This document shows, in pieces, positions 12,601-21,192 of a DNA stretch of 64,000 nt. The position numbers and the translations under genes were made by a program. The first letter of the stretch is position 1. Each line of letters begins with the position of its first letter. Source of the DNA: Dermatemys mawii (Eukaryota; Chordata; Testudines; Dermatemydidae); assembly GCA_007922305.1 (NCBI GenBank), contig ML677366.1:8397615-8461614 (forward strand), in the 5' to 3' direction. The notes beneath the pieces were generated by a model, which was not told the origin of the DNA, searched no databases, and saw only the letters and a program-made list of their open reading frames with translations.

Positions 12601-15600
12601 ATTAAATGTAAAAGTTATTAAAGTCACCTACGTACATTTTCAATGCATCTGAATTTCATCTGCATGCAAAAAGTTAAATGCATGCACGTTACAAGCAAGT
12701 TTTACAGTCATGGCCTTTAAAGGGCCAAGAGAAAATATCTTCCCTGAAGGGCAATCACTGAAATATTAATGTAAACAACCAAATACATTTTCTTGCATAA
12801 AAATGTAAGTAATTAATTTAGCTTTTATTTCACCCCTTAGCCTGGAACAAGCAACTATCTGGCAGATAAAGAAAAAGTAAATTATATTTTACCCATCATC
12901 AGTCAGACTAAAGTATGGGTGAATACATTTTGTGCCTGAACGGGCTTATTTTCACAGCAATTTTGCAAATAAACATTAAAATTCTGACCTAACTAATAAA
13001 AACAACAACTCTCCCACAGAAGGGCTGTCACGTTAGGTGACATTCACATTACCTGCACAAAGCTCCAGAAGCTTGCAACAGTAAGCTTGCAAAATGCAAG
13101 TAAACGAAATAGGCGATTGACAATGAATCCCATCTTACCATAACTCAAAGTCAGGATCCAAAGCATCTACCTAGTTAGCTCATAGACACTAATATAGTCC
13201 TAAAGATTTGCAGGAGCCAGTATTACTGCACTCTGTGAAACTTAGCCGTAACTCTGGACACACTCTTGGAGCCACCTTGAATGTTTCATGGCATTCAAAG
13301 TGCACCATAGCAGCCTGTCCTCACGTACAGAACAGAATGCAAAAATATATATATATATTAAGGGTTCCCAAACTAAAGGTATGTGAGCTTGATGTTCCAT
13401 CCATTCGCTTCACACCACATTTTTAAGATAGTGGTAAGTGAACTACTGAAAGGTCCCAATCTTGTAACTTGTTGAGCACAAGCAGAATCTCATTGTCTTT
13501 CACCTGTGTGCAATGAGCTGTGGAATCTGGTCCTAAATATCCAAATTCCTGTTCCCTGCAATCAAAGCTGCATAGTATAATACCATCAAGTCCTTAACCT
13601 CATACCACCACCACCACCACACAACACATGATACATTTTGGACAGTCACTATAAATTTCATTGAAAACATACCTGACACTCAAGTCAAACTCTACTTTAG
13701 AAGATGAACTGCACAGGAAAAAAGAAAAAAAAAAAAAGGCCCGTGCTTTTCTTTACAATGTATGGATCTGAGCCAAAACATTAATTTTTTTTTTAATTTT
13801 TTTTTTAAAAAAGTTTTCTGCCTTTTTTGTTAGAAATTCAGGTTGCAATGTCAACATCACAAAAGTCATGAATGAAATGCCAATCCACTGAAATGTGATA
13901 TTTATTTGGACGGTTTGAAATTTTAATTGTTTGTAACTACTTATCTAACATGAATGGATAATTACATTTTGACTAAGACCAGACTTTGTAAAATAAACTG
14001 GAGAGAGCCCACCGCAAACAGTCTGGGACATCAAGTAGGTCTTCCGGCAAACCAAGGATGACCAGACTTTACTTTCCTGGTATTTCTAAAATAAAGCCAT
14101 CACCACACAAAATAAATCTTTTTGGAAAAAAAAAAAAGATATCCAGCCTTCTTTATACAATTTGCATAGACAATAAAAGGGGCACAATCTCAATGTTAGA
14201 AGATTCTTCGCAGAATTAATTTAAATGACGTAATTTTAGATTCCCACTGAACAAGCTCTTCTTTTGGGTGCCCTTAGATATTCAAAGTTTATTTAAATAA
14301 TCATTTAAGTTTATAGTAACACAACAGAAGTGCCTTCAATATATATTTTGAATATTATCCACACTAGTTAGACAATATTGCATTGTACACAACTCTATTA
14401 ATCAAAAATAGGCAAGGACTAGATCTGCTTCTTACAGATGTCACTACCAAAAGATTTGCAAAGTTCTAAACTATAAAGAAAGAATGATGAAACAAAAAGG
14501 ATATATAGTAAGAGAAAAATAAATCATCTAACATCAAAAAGTACATCTTAGCCTCATCAGAATTATGATGGAATGTTAACATTATCTTAGGTTTTTCTAT
14601 GAAGCAGATACCATTTACTCATATTTAAATGAATAACCATTAGGTCCTAGTTGCTATCATGAAAGTGCAAGGTATAATTTTATATTATTTTGATAATATG
14701 GGTTTAGATAAAAGAATCTGGCTCATTAGCTTCCATCTTGCCTATTCTGTTGTTACTTATAGGCTGATCTTTCTTATTACTCTACAGTATTTCTAGTGAT
14801 TATTAGAAGTTCAATGCTTTAATGTGACCAAATCTGTTATAAGAAATAACTGAAAAGATCTCTGAAGCAGCTGCAGGCACGCACTTAATGTTAGAAAATG
14901 ACATGCAAAATGGAAGGATACATAGCATAATGGCCAGAGCTTAAATGACAGTCTCAGCATGATTAATACTCTTCTGTAATTACTGTTCCTCAACCTACTA
15001 TTACTGAAGAGTTTAGGAAACTGCAGCCCTGTGAATGTAGTTGCTCTGGTAAAAGTAACTACTTTAGGCTTGTGCATTATTTATTATTATTATTAAGCCT
15101 TATTAATGCATTTCAAGCCTGCATAACTTTTTTTGGCAAAAGCAGCACTACCGGCAGGGATGTAATCAATGGTAATAAAAAGCCACTCTGCAATTCACAC
15201 AACCTAAGATCAGCTATTTATAGAGAAAGCTTAGAAGGGAGCTTATATGCTTTCAGGAATCAGCAAATGACAGACCATGGTACCACTGAACTGGTTACAG
15301 CTGGGTATGAATACATCTTGAACACAGGTTTAAAAAAAAACTGCTCTTACCAGTAAAGCTGGCGAGTTGACATCAACATGGCTGATAACCTGAAGTTCTC
15401 TCTTTACACTTTGATCAGGTACTACAGGCCTTTCCAGAATTGCTTTCACACAGTATTGAATACTGCCATACTTTCCACTAAAAGAAGTCACCAAAGGTCT
15501 GAAACAGTCATAAAAACATTTCCATATATAACCTTATAACTTAAACACAACCATATAAATACACACAAGTTTACCACCTTACTCCTTATATTTACTTTCA

Positions 15601-18600
15601 ACCCTGCTTAGACAAGAAAAACCACCACACCAGTTTTACTTTGATTCCTATATACTCTAGCACAATGCTACATTGGCAAGTCAAATATGGCAGTGTTAGA
15701 TTCTCTCCCCCCGCCAATGTTATGGAAAAATTTCTATATAAGCCCTTGGGGAAATCAGAATACATAAGGCAAGCCTATGTGATGGCTGGTCAACATATAA
15801 AAGTTGATTAATCTGATATAGAGAAATCAAAACTAAGATATTAAGTTGCTCCAGTTACTCTAGTTGTTCTTCAGGAGCAAAAACTCAAAAATATTCTGAG
15901 TTCTATTATTTTACTTACTCCTGTGGAAGTTGAAAGCTGAATGGGAATTCATGTTTTCCAGCTTCTAACAGGAATAAGCCATCTTCACCTGTAGAAGAAT
16001 GCGGTTATATTTTGTTTAAAAAATATTAAAAATCTTATGGAATTTATGGAATTTTGTTCAGATGCAAAAGGGACTCACGCTGACTTCAGTGGGCTTTGGC
16101 TCACACCCCACATATTCACCAAGTTCACCACTGAACTAATGAAACTAAGGACATGTGTAGAACTTAAGTTTCAATACTTAACTCTAGCCACATTCTAATA
16201 AAATTTTCCCATAAATAATTTATATAAGGTTTTGCTTCTTTTTGGGAGGAGGGGGTTAACCCACTTTTATAATTAGCACTCTAACCATCTTTTATTGATA
16301 GAAAAATTTGATCACAGAAGTTCAATATTCAATACATATTCAGGTTGCTAATAAAAAAAATTCTTACAGAGTATCACAGAAGGCCTTCTATTAAGACAGA
16401 GTATTTAAAAATTCTAATCTTCGCCTTATATTTACTTTTCACTTTGCTTAGACAATGAAAACAGACATGCCAGTTTTACTTTGATGCTCATGGACTAACA
16501 CAATGCTGCAATTGCTAAGTCACAAACAAGGCAGTATCATGTTTGTTGGAGAACAAGTGCTGCTATTAGATTTTCCCCTCCTCCGTTTTATGGAAAGAGT
16601 TCTATTTTGTTTCAATACTCTTCTTTCATTCCAAACTCAACCATTCTTTTAAATCAAACCAATAAAGCTTTGGAAAAATTGTTAAACTACTCATATTATC
16701 ACCTCAGATAAGTATACGGAATCCCATTTGTTCAAAAACCATACTGTACAATACCAACAAACATACAAGAACTTAGTTTTTGTATCATTAAAGAGCCTAT
16801 CCAACAAGTTTGAAATCCCTCATATTTCATTTTTCAAGCATCCAGCATGGTCTCATTCCCAAATAAAGGCAATGCAACAAGTTTAGCTTGTTTTAATTAT
16901 TTTTCAAAATATAAAACAAGGAAAATAAGCTTTTCAATATGTTTTGACCTGTAATCTTGAACACTATAGTACATAATCAAATTTCCCTAAAATATCAGAA
17001 GGCCAGATGCTGAGAGCCTCTTTACTGAGGATTTGAAAAAAAAAAACTGTTTACAAGGCACTGCAAGGTGCCCAAGTTCAAATCACGTGGAATTTGAACT
17101 GAGAATGTAATTGAATGACTACATAATCAAACAAATTTAATGCCAAACAGGAGAGATTCAGGTGGAACACAAGAAAGGGATGGAGAAAAAGGGAAAGTTC
17201 AGGTTAAAGGGGAAGAATTTAGAAATAGGTAAGTTCATAGAGGATACGTCCATCAATAGCTATTAGCCAGGGATGGTGTCCCTAGCATCTGTTTGCCAGA
17301 AGCTGGGAATGGACAACAGGATGGATAACTTGATGATTACCTGTTCTGTTAATTCCCTCTGAAGCACCTGGCATTGGCCAGTCAGAAGACAAGATACTAG
17401 GCTATGTGGACCTTCTTATGTTCTTTAGTACATTTTGTGTGTGTTGCTCCAAATACACTCCAAAAAAACAGCTTGTGTTGGAATAGTTAATATAAAGCAG
17501 CATTTCAAACACCTAGTCACATTTGAACAAGCCTCCTTAAATTGCATCAATGAGGACCAAGTCAATGACAAGTTTGATTTTTCAAATAGAAGCTGACAGC
17601 ACATAAAACGTTTCTCAACAGGTGCAAGCTACTTTATTAAATCTCAAATCCCTCCAAAAGGCAGGTAGGATTTTTTCAACTTTTAGGGACTCAGAGAAGG
17701 TCATATGGCAATTTTCTGGAATGTTACAGACACTTAAGGAGTGGGAAAGGTGGGCTTCTGTCATGTATGCTCTGAAGTGTTAAAAAGTTAATTTAGAAAT
17801 CTAATCAAAGCATCTGTATTTATCAAACAAGTGCATTTACTCAATTTTACTAGATACTTCTTAACAGCTTGAAAGAGAAGTGTATCAGGAATGCAAAATG
17901 ATTTGCTAAATATCCTACAGTGAGTCAGGAAGACAGCTCAGGAGCCTCATCCCTTATTTCCCCAGCTTTAACTACCCAGGAAACTTCACACCTATTTGGG
18001 GAACTCACTTCCTGAGTTTCAAACTGATGAGACACCTGAAAATAAAGGCCAGCTGTGGAAGAGAGCTGCAACTAACCCATTACTATGCAAAAGTCAGAGT
18101 ACTGGGAGCTTGACATGCTAACTGGACATTGCTAAGAGCCCTAATGCTCAGAGGAACCATCTCCCCAGAGCATAGCCAGCTTGGCAGGGAAGGCGAACAG
18201 GAAGACACAAACAAATCACCATAAAATCAGACAAGTCACCGGACAGAACTACTGGCTCCACAAGGGGAGACCCTTATGCAGGAAGAGTGCAATGACCAAC
18301 ACGTCCTATGGAGCCCCTTCCCCCAGACCTGCTCACCCCTTCAGACTGCCTCACCACCCTCCTCTCACTCCTGTAATGCCCTCTCCCCACCTTCCTTCTC
18401 TAACATCCTATTCCCTTGGATAATCCCCCTCCCCCAGACACCCCCTCCCCCCACCCCTCACCTCGCGGGCGCTGCCGCAGGAGGCTCTGCCGGATGTCCA
18501 GATACCGCTCCTCGGCCTCCCGCCGGGGCCCCGGGACGCCCCGTTCTGCGGCCCTGCGGGCGCGGGCAGAGGAGACCCGGACGGACCCCTTGCGCCAGGC

Positions 18601-18801
18601 CGCCCAGGCCCGGCCCGTGGCCTCCAGCCGCAGGGCCCGGAGAAGCAGCGGCCCCGCCAGCTCCACCAGCACCTGGCCCGACACCGTGTCCCCGCTCGAG
18701 AAGCCGCCCCGCCGGGCCTCATCCTCCAGCACAAGGACCAGCGCCGTCACCTTCCCCCCGGCCGCGGGGATTAGGCCGGGCCCGGCCGCCTCCGCCGCCA
18801 T
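9587..18801 (-). CDS. ARRDC4: ARRDC4, arrestin domain-containing protein 4 (8 coding exons)
   Basis: Alpha-arrestin adaptor. In vertebrates this family links membrane cargo and NEDD4-type E3 ubiquitin ligases at the plasma membrane and endosomes, and ARRDC4 is a glucose-induced relative of TXNIP. Seen here: eight exons (18462-18801, 15919-15988, 15351-15498, 12270-12372, 11301-11557, 10258-10417, 9767-9921, 9587-9643), every junction GT/AG, total 1290 nt, 429 residues plus TAA. The arrestin N domain spans roughly residues 16-165 and the arrestin C domain roughly 185-340. Two PPxY motifs, PPNY (361-364) and PPLY (406-409), are the WW-domain ligands of the family. The C-terminus ends ESQPVSFML, close to human ARRDC4 (ESQPVSFIL, from memory). 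The human protein is 418 residues, so this one is about 11 longer, mainly from an Arg/Ala-rich stretch in exon 1. The start is the only in-frame ATG before the arrestin fold and sits in a CpG island. No frameshift or internal stop. Identity among paralogues (ARRDC2, ARRDC3, TXNIP) is settled by near-identity of exons 5-7 to ARRDC4. Confidence 0.97.
9767..9921 (-). CDS. ARRDC4: ARRDC4 coding exon 7 (both PPxY motifs)
   Basis: 155 nt encoding residues 360-411. It opens with APPNYADVVSQEEFSRHVPA and closes with IQEFRFQPPPLYSE. The two PPxY motifs that recruit WW-domain HECT ligases both lie in this exon. Acceptor TTTTTAAG at 9923-9922, donor GAG|GTAAAT at 9766-9765. Confidence 0.97.
10258..10417 (-). 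CDS. ARRDC4: ARRDC4 coding exon 6
   Basis: 160 nt encoding residues 307-359: VYIHIPGANKLMIELPLVIG, then TIPCTGFASRNSSAGQFSVD, then MSWLALTMPEHPE. It completes the arrestin C domain. Acceptor CACACAG at 10419-10418, donor GAAG|GTATAT at 10257-10256. Leaves phase 1, matching exon 7. Confidence 0.97.
11301..11557 (-). CDS. ARRDC4: ARRDC4 coding exon 5
   Basis: 257 nt encoding residues 221-306, beginning EEAIPIYAEIENCSSRLIVP and containing KAAIFQTQTYLASGKTKTF, GSTDTWNGKTLKIPPV and CCIIRVEYSLA, the heart of the arrestin C domain and almost invariant in ARRDC4. Acceptor TTTTAG at 11559-11558, donor GCT|GTAAGT at 11300-11299. Codon 221 reads Glu where mammals have Gly (NEEAIP against NGEAIP); a second AG two bases further in would break the frame. 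Confidence 0.97.
12270..12372 (-). CDS. ARRDC4: ARRDC4 coding exon 4
   Basis: 103 nt encoding residues 187-220: MPVLRSQEKMVGCWFFTSGP, then VSLSAKIERKGYCN. It starts the arrestin C domain. Acceptor TTGTAG at 12374-12373, donor AATG|GTAAGA at 12269-12268. The first codon is ATG by chance; it is not a translation start, because the frame is open from exon 3. Confidence 0.95.
12373..15350 (-). other. ARRDC4 intron 3
   Basis: 2978 bp, AT-rich, with no recognisable gene. It contains short simple repeats: (ACC)n at 13603-13620, an AT repeat near 13345-13360, A/T homopolymers at 13720-13810 and ATT repeats at 15077-15095. Confidence 0.85.
15351..15498 (-). CDS. ARRDC4: ARRDC4 coding exon 3
   Basis: 148 nt encoding residues 137-186: PLVTSFSGKYGSIQYCVKAI, then LERPVVPDQSVKRELQVISH, then VDVNSPALL. 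This is the end of the arrestin N domain and the linker to the C domain. Acceptor TTTCAG|A at 15500-15499, donor CTG|GTAAGA at 15350-15349. It ends in phase 0. Confidence 0.96.
15584..15736. repeat. Local direct duplication, copy A (intron 2)
   Basis: Matches 16424-16606 in the same orientation, 840 bp away. Shared blocks: CCTTATATTTACTTT, GCTTAGACAA, CCAGTTTTACTTTGAT, CACAATGCT and TTATGGAAA. The copies diverge by small indels and substitutions. Exon 2 lies between them. Confidence 0.75.
15919..15988 (-). CDS. ARRDC4: ARRDC4 coding exon 2
   Basis: 70-nt exon too short to stand out as an ORF. It encodes GEDGLFLLEAGKHEFPFSFQ and LPQE, the arrestin strand with the conserved 'L.AGKHEFPFSFQLP' signature. 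Acceptor AG at 15990-15989, donor GT at 15918-15917 (GGA|GTAAGT). Phase 1 in and phase 2 out, both matching the neighbouring exons. Confidence 0.95.
16424..16606. repeat. Local direct duplication, copy B (intron 1)
   Basis: Partner of 15584-15736. It is about 30 bp longer, with an insertion around GTTTGTTGGAGAACAAGTG. It may be a tandem segmental duplication or two insertions of an unnamed repeat. Confidence 0.75.
17231..17426 (+). mobile_element. CR1-type LINE, 3' end fragment
   Basis: Sense-strand CR1 tail: ATCAATAGCTATTAGCCAGG, CCAGAAGCTGGGAATGGACA, CACCTGGCATTGGCCAGTCA, GGATACTAGGC-like words and the terminal CTTCTTATGTTCTT. Same subfamily as 20526-21192. It lies in ARRDC4 intron 1, antisense to the gene. 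Confidence 0.9.
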
Positions 18802-19350
18802 CGCCCCCCGTCTGCCGGGGAAACCAGGCGGCGCCGCCGCCGGTCGCTTTAGACCGGTCCGACCCGACTGTCACCGAGCTGGGGAAAGTCCCCCCCACCG
18901 CTGCTTCTCATTGGTCAGCTTCCCTCTCCCTGGCCCACTATTTGCCACCTCCCTGTTCAGTCACGGGCCTTTCCCGGCACACGCCCCGCGTGCGTCCCCC
19001 TGCGTGATCACCCACGTCTGGCCAATAGGATGGCAGCCGTGCCGCGTGAACAAAGCTTTGATTGGAGGACAGGCGGCAGCGCGGCCAATCAGAAGGCACA
19101 TCTACCATGTGTCCAAGCTGTGGGTAAACAGGCTGGGAGGGGAAGGCGAGGGGGCGGGGCTAAGATGGGGGGCACTCAAGGAAAGGCTGTTGCTAGGGTC
19201 TCCCTGCCACTTGTGTCATGTGACCACGAGAGTTCCCCATCCCCCCCAGGGTCAGCTGCCCAGCCAGAGCTAGGGAAACCCCAGAGCTGCAGGACCACAA
19301 GGGGGCGGGGAGGCTGAAACATGCTGCTCAAGCTCCTGAATGGCTGGTGG
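18430..19350. promoter_or_regulatory. CpG-island promoter of ARRDC4
   Basis: CG-dense block in an otherwise AT-rich locus, covering exon 1 and about 550 bp upstream. No TATA box is seen near the start. NF-Y type boxes: ATTGG 18910-18914, CCAAT 19022-19026, ATTGG 19061-19065, CCAAT 19085-19089. GC boxes: GGGGCGGGGC at 19151-19160 and GGGGGCGGGG near 19300. E-box-like cores lie between the boxes (CACGTC 19013-19018, GCGTG 19002-19006, CCGTG and GCGTG at 19037-19048). Known for the family: ARRDC4 and TXNIP are induced by MondoA/Mlx at paired E-boxes next to CCAAT boxes. That these particular sites do this is inference. Confidence 0.8.
18462..18801 (-). CDS. ARRDC4: ARRDC4 coding exon 1
   Basis: 340 nt coding residues 1-113 plus the first base of codon 114. 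The exon encodes the start of the arrestin N domain (KVTALVLVLEDE, then SSGDTVSGQVLVEL, then LRALRLEATGRAWAAW). An Arg/Ala-rich insertion at about residues 77-96 precedes YLDIRQSLL. Donor GT is at 18461-18460 in the context CGAG|GTGAGG. Very GC-rich, as is usual for first exons in CpG islands; an open frame on the opposite strand here is only a shadow. Confidence 0.96.
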
Positions 19351-19491
19351 GCAGCAGGGCCCGCCCCATCTGCAATAGGGAGATGTTGGCGTCATCCCGG
19401 ATGGTTCTGGAAAATGTTGGCTCACTGTCACAGTTGACACCCCTCCCGTTTCTACCTGGACTCTCTGGTTTTTGACTTCTGTGTCCGGGTG

Positions 19492-20522
19492 CCTAGGGTT
19501 GCCACGTGCCCGGTTTTCAGAGACCTGCCAACTCTCCCCGTTTCACACTCCCAGCATTAGGACCTATCTTCCAGAGGCGTCTGAAACCGAACCGGGCGAT
19601 TTTAGACCACTAAATGTCCAGCGGCACAGCGGGGCTAAGGCAGGTTTCCTGCCTGCCCTGGCCACACGCTGCTCCCGAAAGCGGCCAGCATGTCTTGCGG
19701 CCCTGGAGGTGGGGGGTCAGGGGGTCTCCACATGCTGCCTCAATGCTGACACCGCAGCTCCCATTGGCTGGGAACTGTGGTCAATGGGAACTGTGGGGTT
19801 GGTGCCTGTGAACAGGGGCAGTATATGGTGCCCCCGACCCACTCCCGGGGGCCGCAGGAACATGCTGGCCGCTTCCGGGAGCGGTGCAGGGCCAGGGCAG
19901 GCAGGAAGCTTGCCTTAGCCCCGCTGTGCCACCGCCTGGTAGCTGCCCGAAGTAAGCGCCGCCCGGCCAGAGCCTACACCCCTCCGCCCCCACACGAATC
20001 CTCTGCTCCAGCCCTGAGCCCCAGAACCCACACTCCCTCCTGCACCCCAGCTCAGAGTCCCCTCCTGCACCCAAACTCCTGCCCAGAGCCTGCAATCGTA
20101 CCCCCCCACACACTCCGAACCCCTCAGCCCCAGCCTAAAGCTTGCACCCCCTCCCAGCCCTCTGCCCCAACCCAGTAAAAGTGAGTGAAGGTGGAGGAGA
20201 GCGAGTAATGGAGGGAGGGGGAATGGAGTGAGCAGGGTGGGCCAGGGGCAGAATCAGGGCCGGCTCCAGCTTTTTTGCTGCCCCAAGCGGTGAAACAAAC
20301 AAACGAACCTAAAGTCGTGGACCTGCTGCTGAAATGCTGCTGAAAGAAGAAGCGGCGCGTTGCTCCAGTCATGGATGGCGCACAACCCCCCAACGCTGGC
20401 TGCCCCAAACACGCACTTGGAACGCTAGTGCCTGGAGCTGGCAATGGGCAGAACCTTGTGGAAGTGGGGGTGGGGGCATGGGTGTTTGGGTTTGTGTGAT
20501 TAGACAAGTTGGGAACCCTAGG
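19492..20522. mobile_element. hAT-like DNA transposon (non-autonomous), with nested insertion
   Basis: Termini CCTAGGGTTGCCACG at 19492 and its inverse GTTGGGAACCCTAGG ending at 20522. The interior is C/G-rich, with C-rich repeats of the CCTGCACCCCAGC type at about 19980-20165 and an internal inverted repeat around two CCCATTGGCTG / GTCAATGGGAA words (19760-19790). It encodes no transposase. The long open frames here come only from high GC content. A second MITE is inserted at 20255-20446. It begins about 140 bp beyond the ARRDC4 CpG island. Confidence 0.7.
20255..20446. mobile_element. hAT-like MITE with 8-bp target duplication (nested)
   Basis: Begins CAGGGCCGGCTCCAG and ends with the inverse CTGGAGCTGGCAATG. 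Subterminal GCTGCCCCAAGC and GCTGCCCCAAAC lie near each end. Flanks are GGCAGAAT (20247-20254) and GGCAGAAC (20447-20454), a 7/8 target duplication. It sits inside the 19492-20522 element, so it inserted later. Confidence 0.8.
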
Positions 20523-20525
20523 ATT

Positions 20526-21192
20526 GAATAGGAAAGGGATTGATAATAAGACAGAAAATATACCATTGTATAAATCCATGGTACACCCACACCTTGAATA
20601 CTGGATGCAGTTCTGGTTGCCCTCTCTCAAAAAGAGACAGAATTAGAAAAAGTATAGAGAAAGGCAACAAAAATGATTAGGGGGATGGAACAACCTCCAT
20701 ACAAAGAGAGATTAAAAAAGACTAGGACTGTTCATCTTAGAAGAGAAATAACTAAGGGAGGATATGATAGAGGTCTATAAAATCATGACTGGTGTGAAGA
20801 AAGTGAACAAGGAAGTGTTATTTACTCCTTCACAGAACGTAAGAATAGGCAGTGGGTTTAAAACAAATATAAGGAAGTATTTCACACAACACACAGAACT
20901 TTGAAATTTGCTGCCAGGGGACATTGTGAAGGCGAGAAGTATAACTAGGTTCAAAAAAGAATTAGAAAAGTTAATGGAGCATGGGTCTATCAATAGCTAT
21001 TAGCCAAAATAGTTAGAGATGTAACCTCATGCTCTGGCTGTCCCTAAACCTCTGAATGCCAGAAGCTGGGAGAAGACAACAGAAGATGTACTTAATAATT
21101 AACCTATTCTAGTTGTTCCCTTTGAAGCATCTGGAACAACACTGGGCTAGATGGACCATTAATCTGACCCAGTATATCTGTTCTTATGTTCT
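20526..21192 (+). mobile_element. CR1 LINE, reverse-transcriptase C-terminus and 3' UTR (degenerate)
   Basis: Sense orientation. Visible translated remnants: VHPHLEYWMQFWLP (from 20581), a MIEVYKIMTG block (about 20765-20795) and LLPGDIVKARSITRFKKELE-like sequence, then INSY at about 20990. These are typical of the end of CR1 ORF2, with stops and frameshifts. The 3' UTR words CCAGAAGCTGGGAGAAGACA and GGGCTAGATGGACCATTAAT and the TTCTTATG tail follow. Dead copy. Confidence 0.92.

Larger units (their letters stand above)
15989..18461 (-). other. ARRDC4 intron 1
   Basis: 2473 bp. It holds a plus-strand CR1 3' end (17231-17426) and one copy of a local 160-bp duplication (16424-16606). The rest is unique AT-rich sequence. 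Confidence 0.9.

Noticed and set aside
13600..13625. (ACC)n as a CRISPR-like or coding repeat
   Set aside because: Simple microsatellite within an intron; no spacers and no reading-frame context.
16060..16115. TGACTTCAGTGGGCTTTGGC as a MITE arm
   Set aside because: It resembles one arm of a known turtle hairpin family (also near 32880), but no partner arm or terminus was found, so it was not listed as an element.
18276..19273. Long plus-strand open frames (243 and 285 codons) over the CpG island
   Set aside because: They are antisense to ARRDC4 exon 1 and its promoter, are Pro/Arg/Ala-rich as expected of CG-rich DNA, and show no protein family.
19472..20630. Several open frames of 110-168 codons
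   Set aside because: They lie within the GC-rich hAT element and the nested MITE; open frames on both strands overlap, and none has a recognisable domain.
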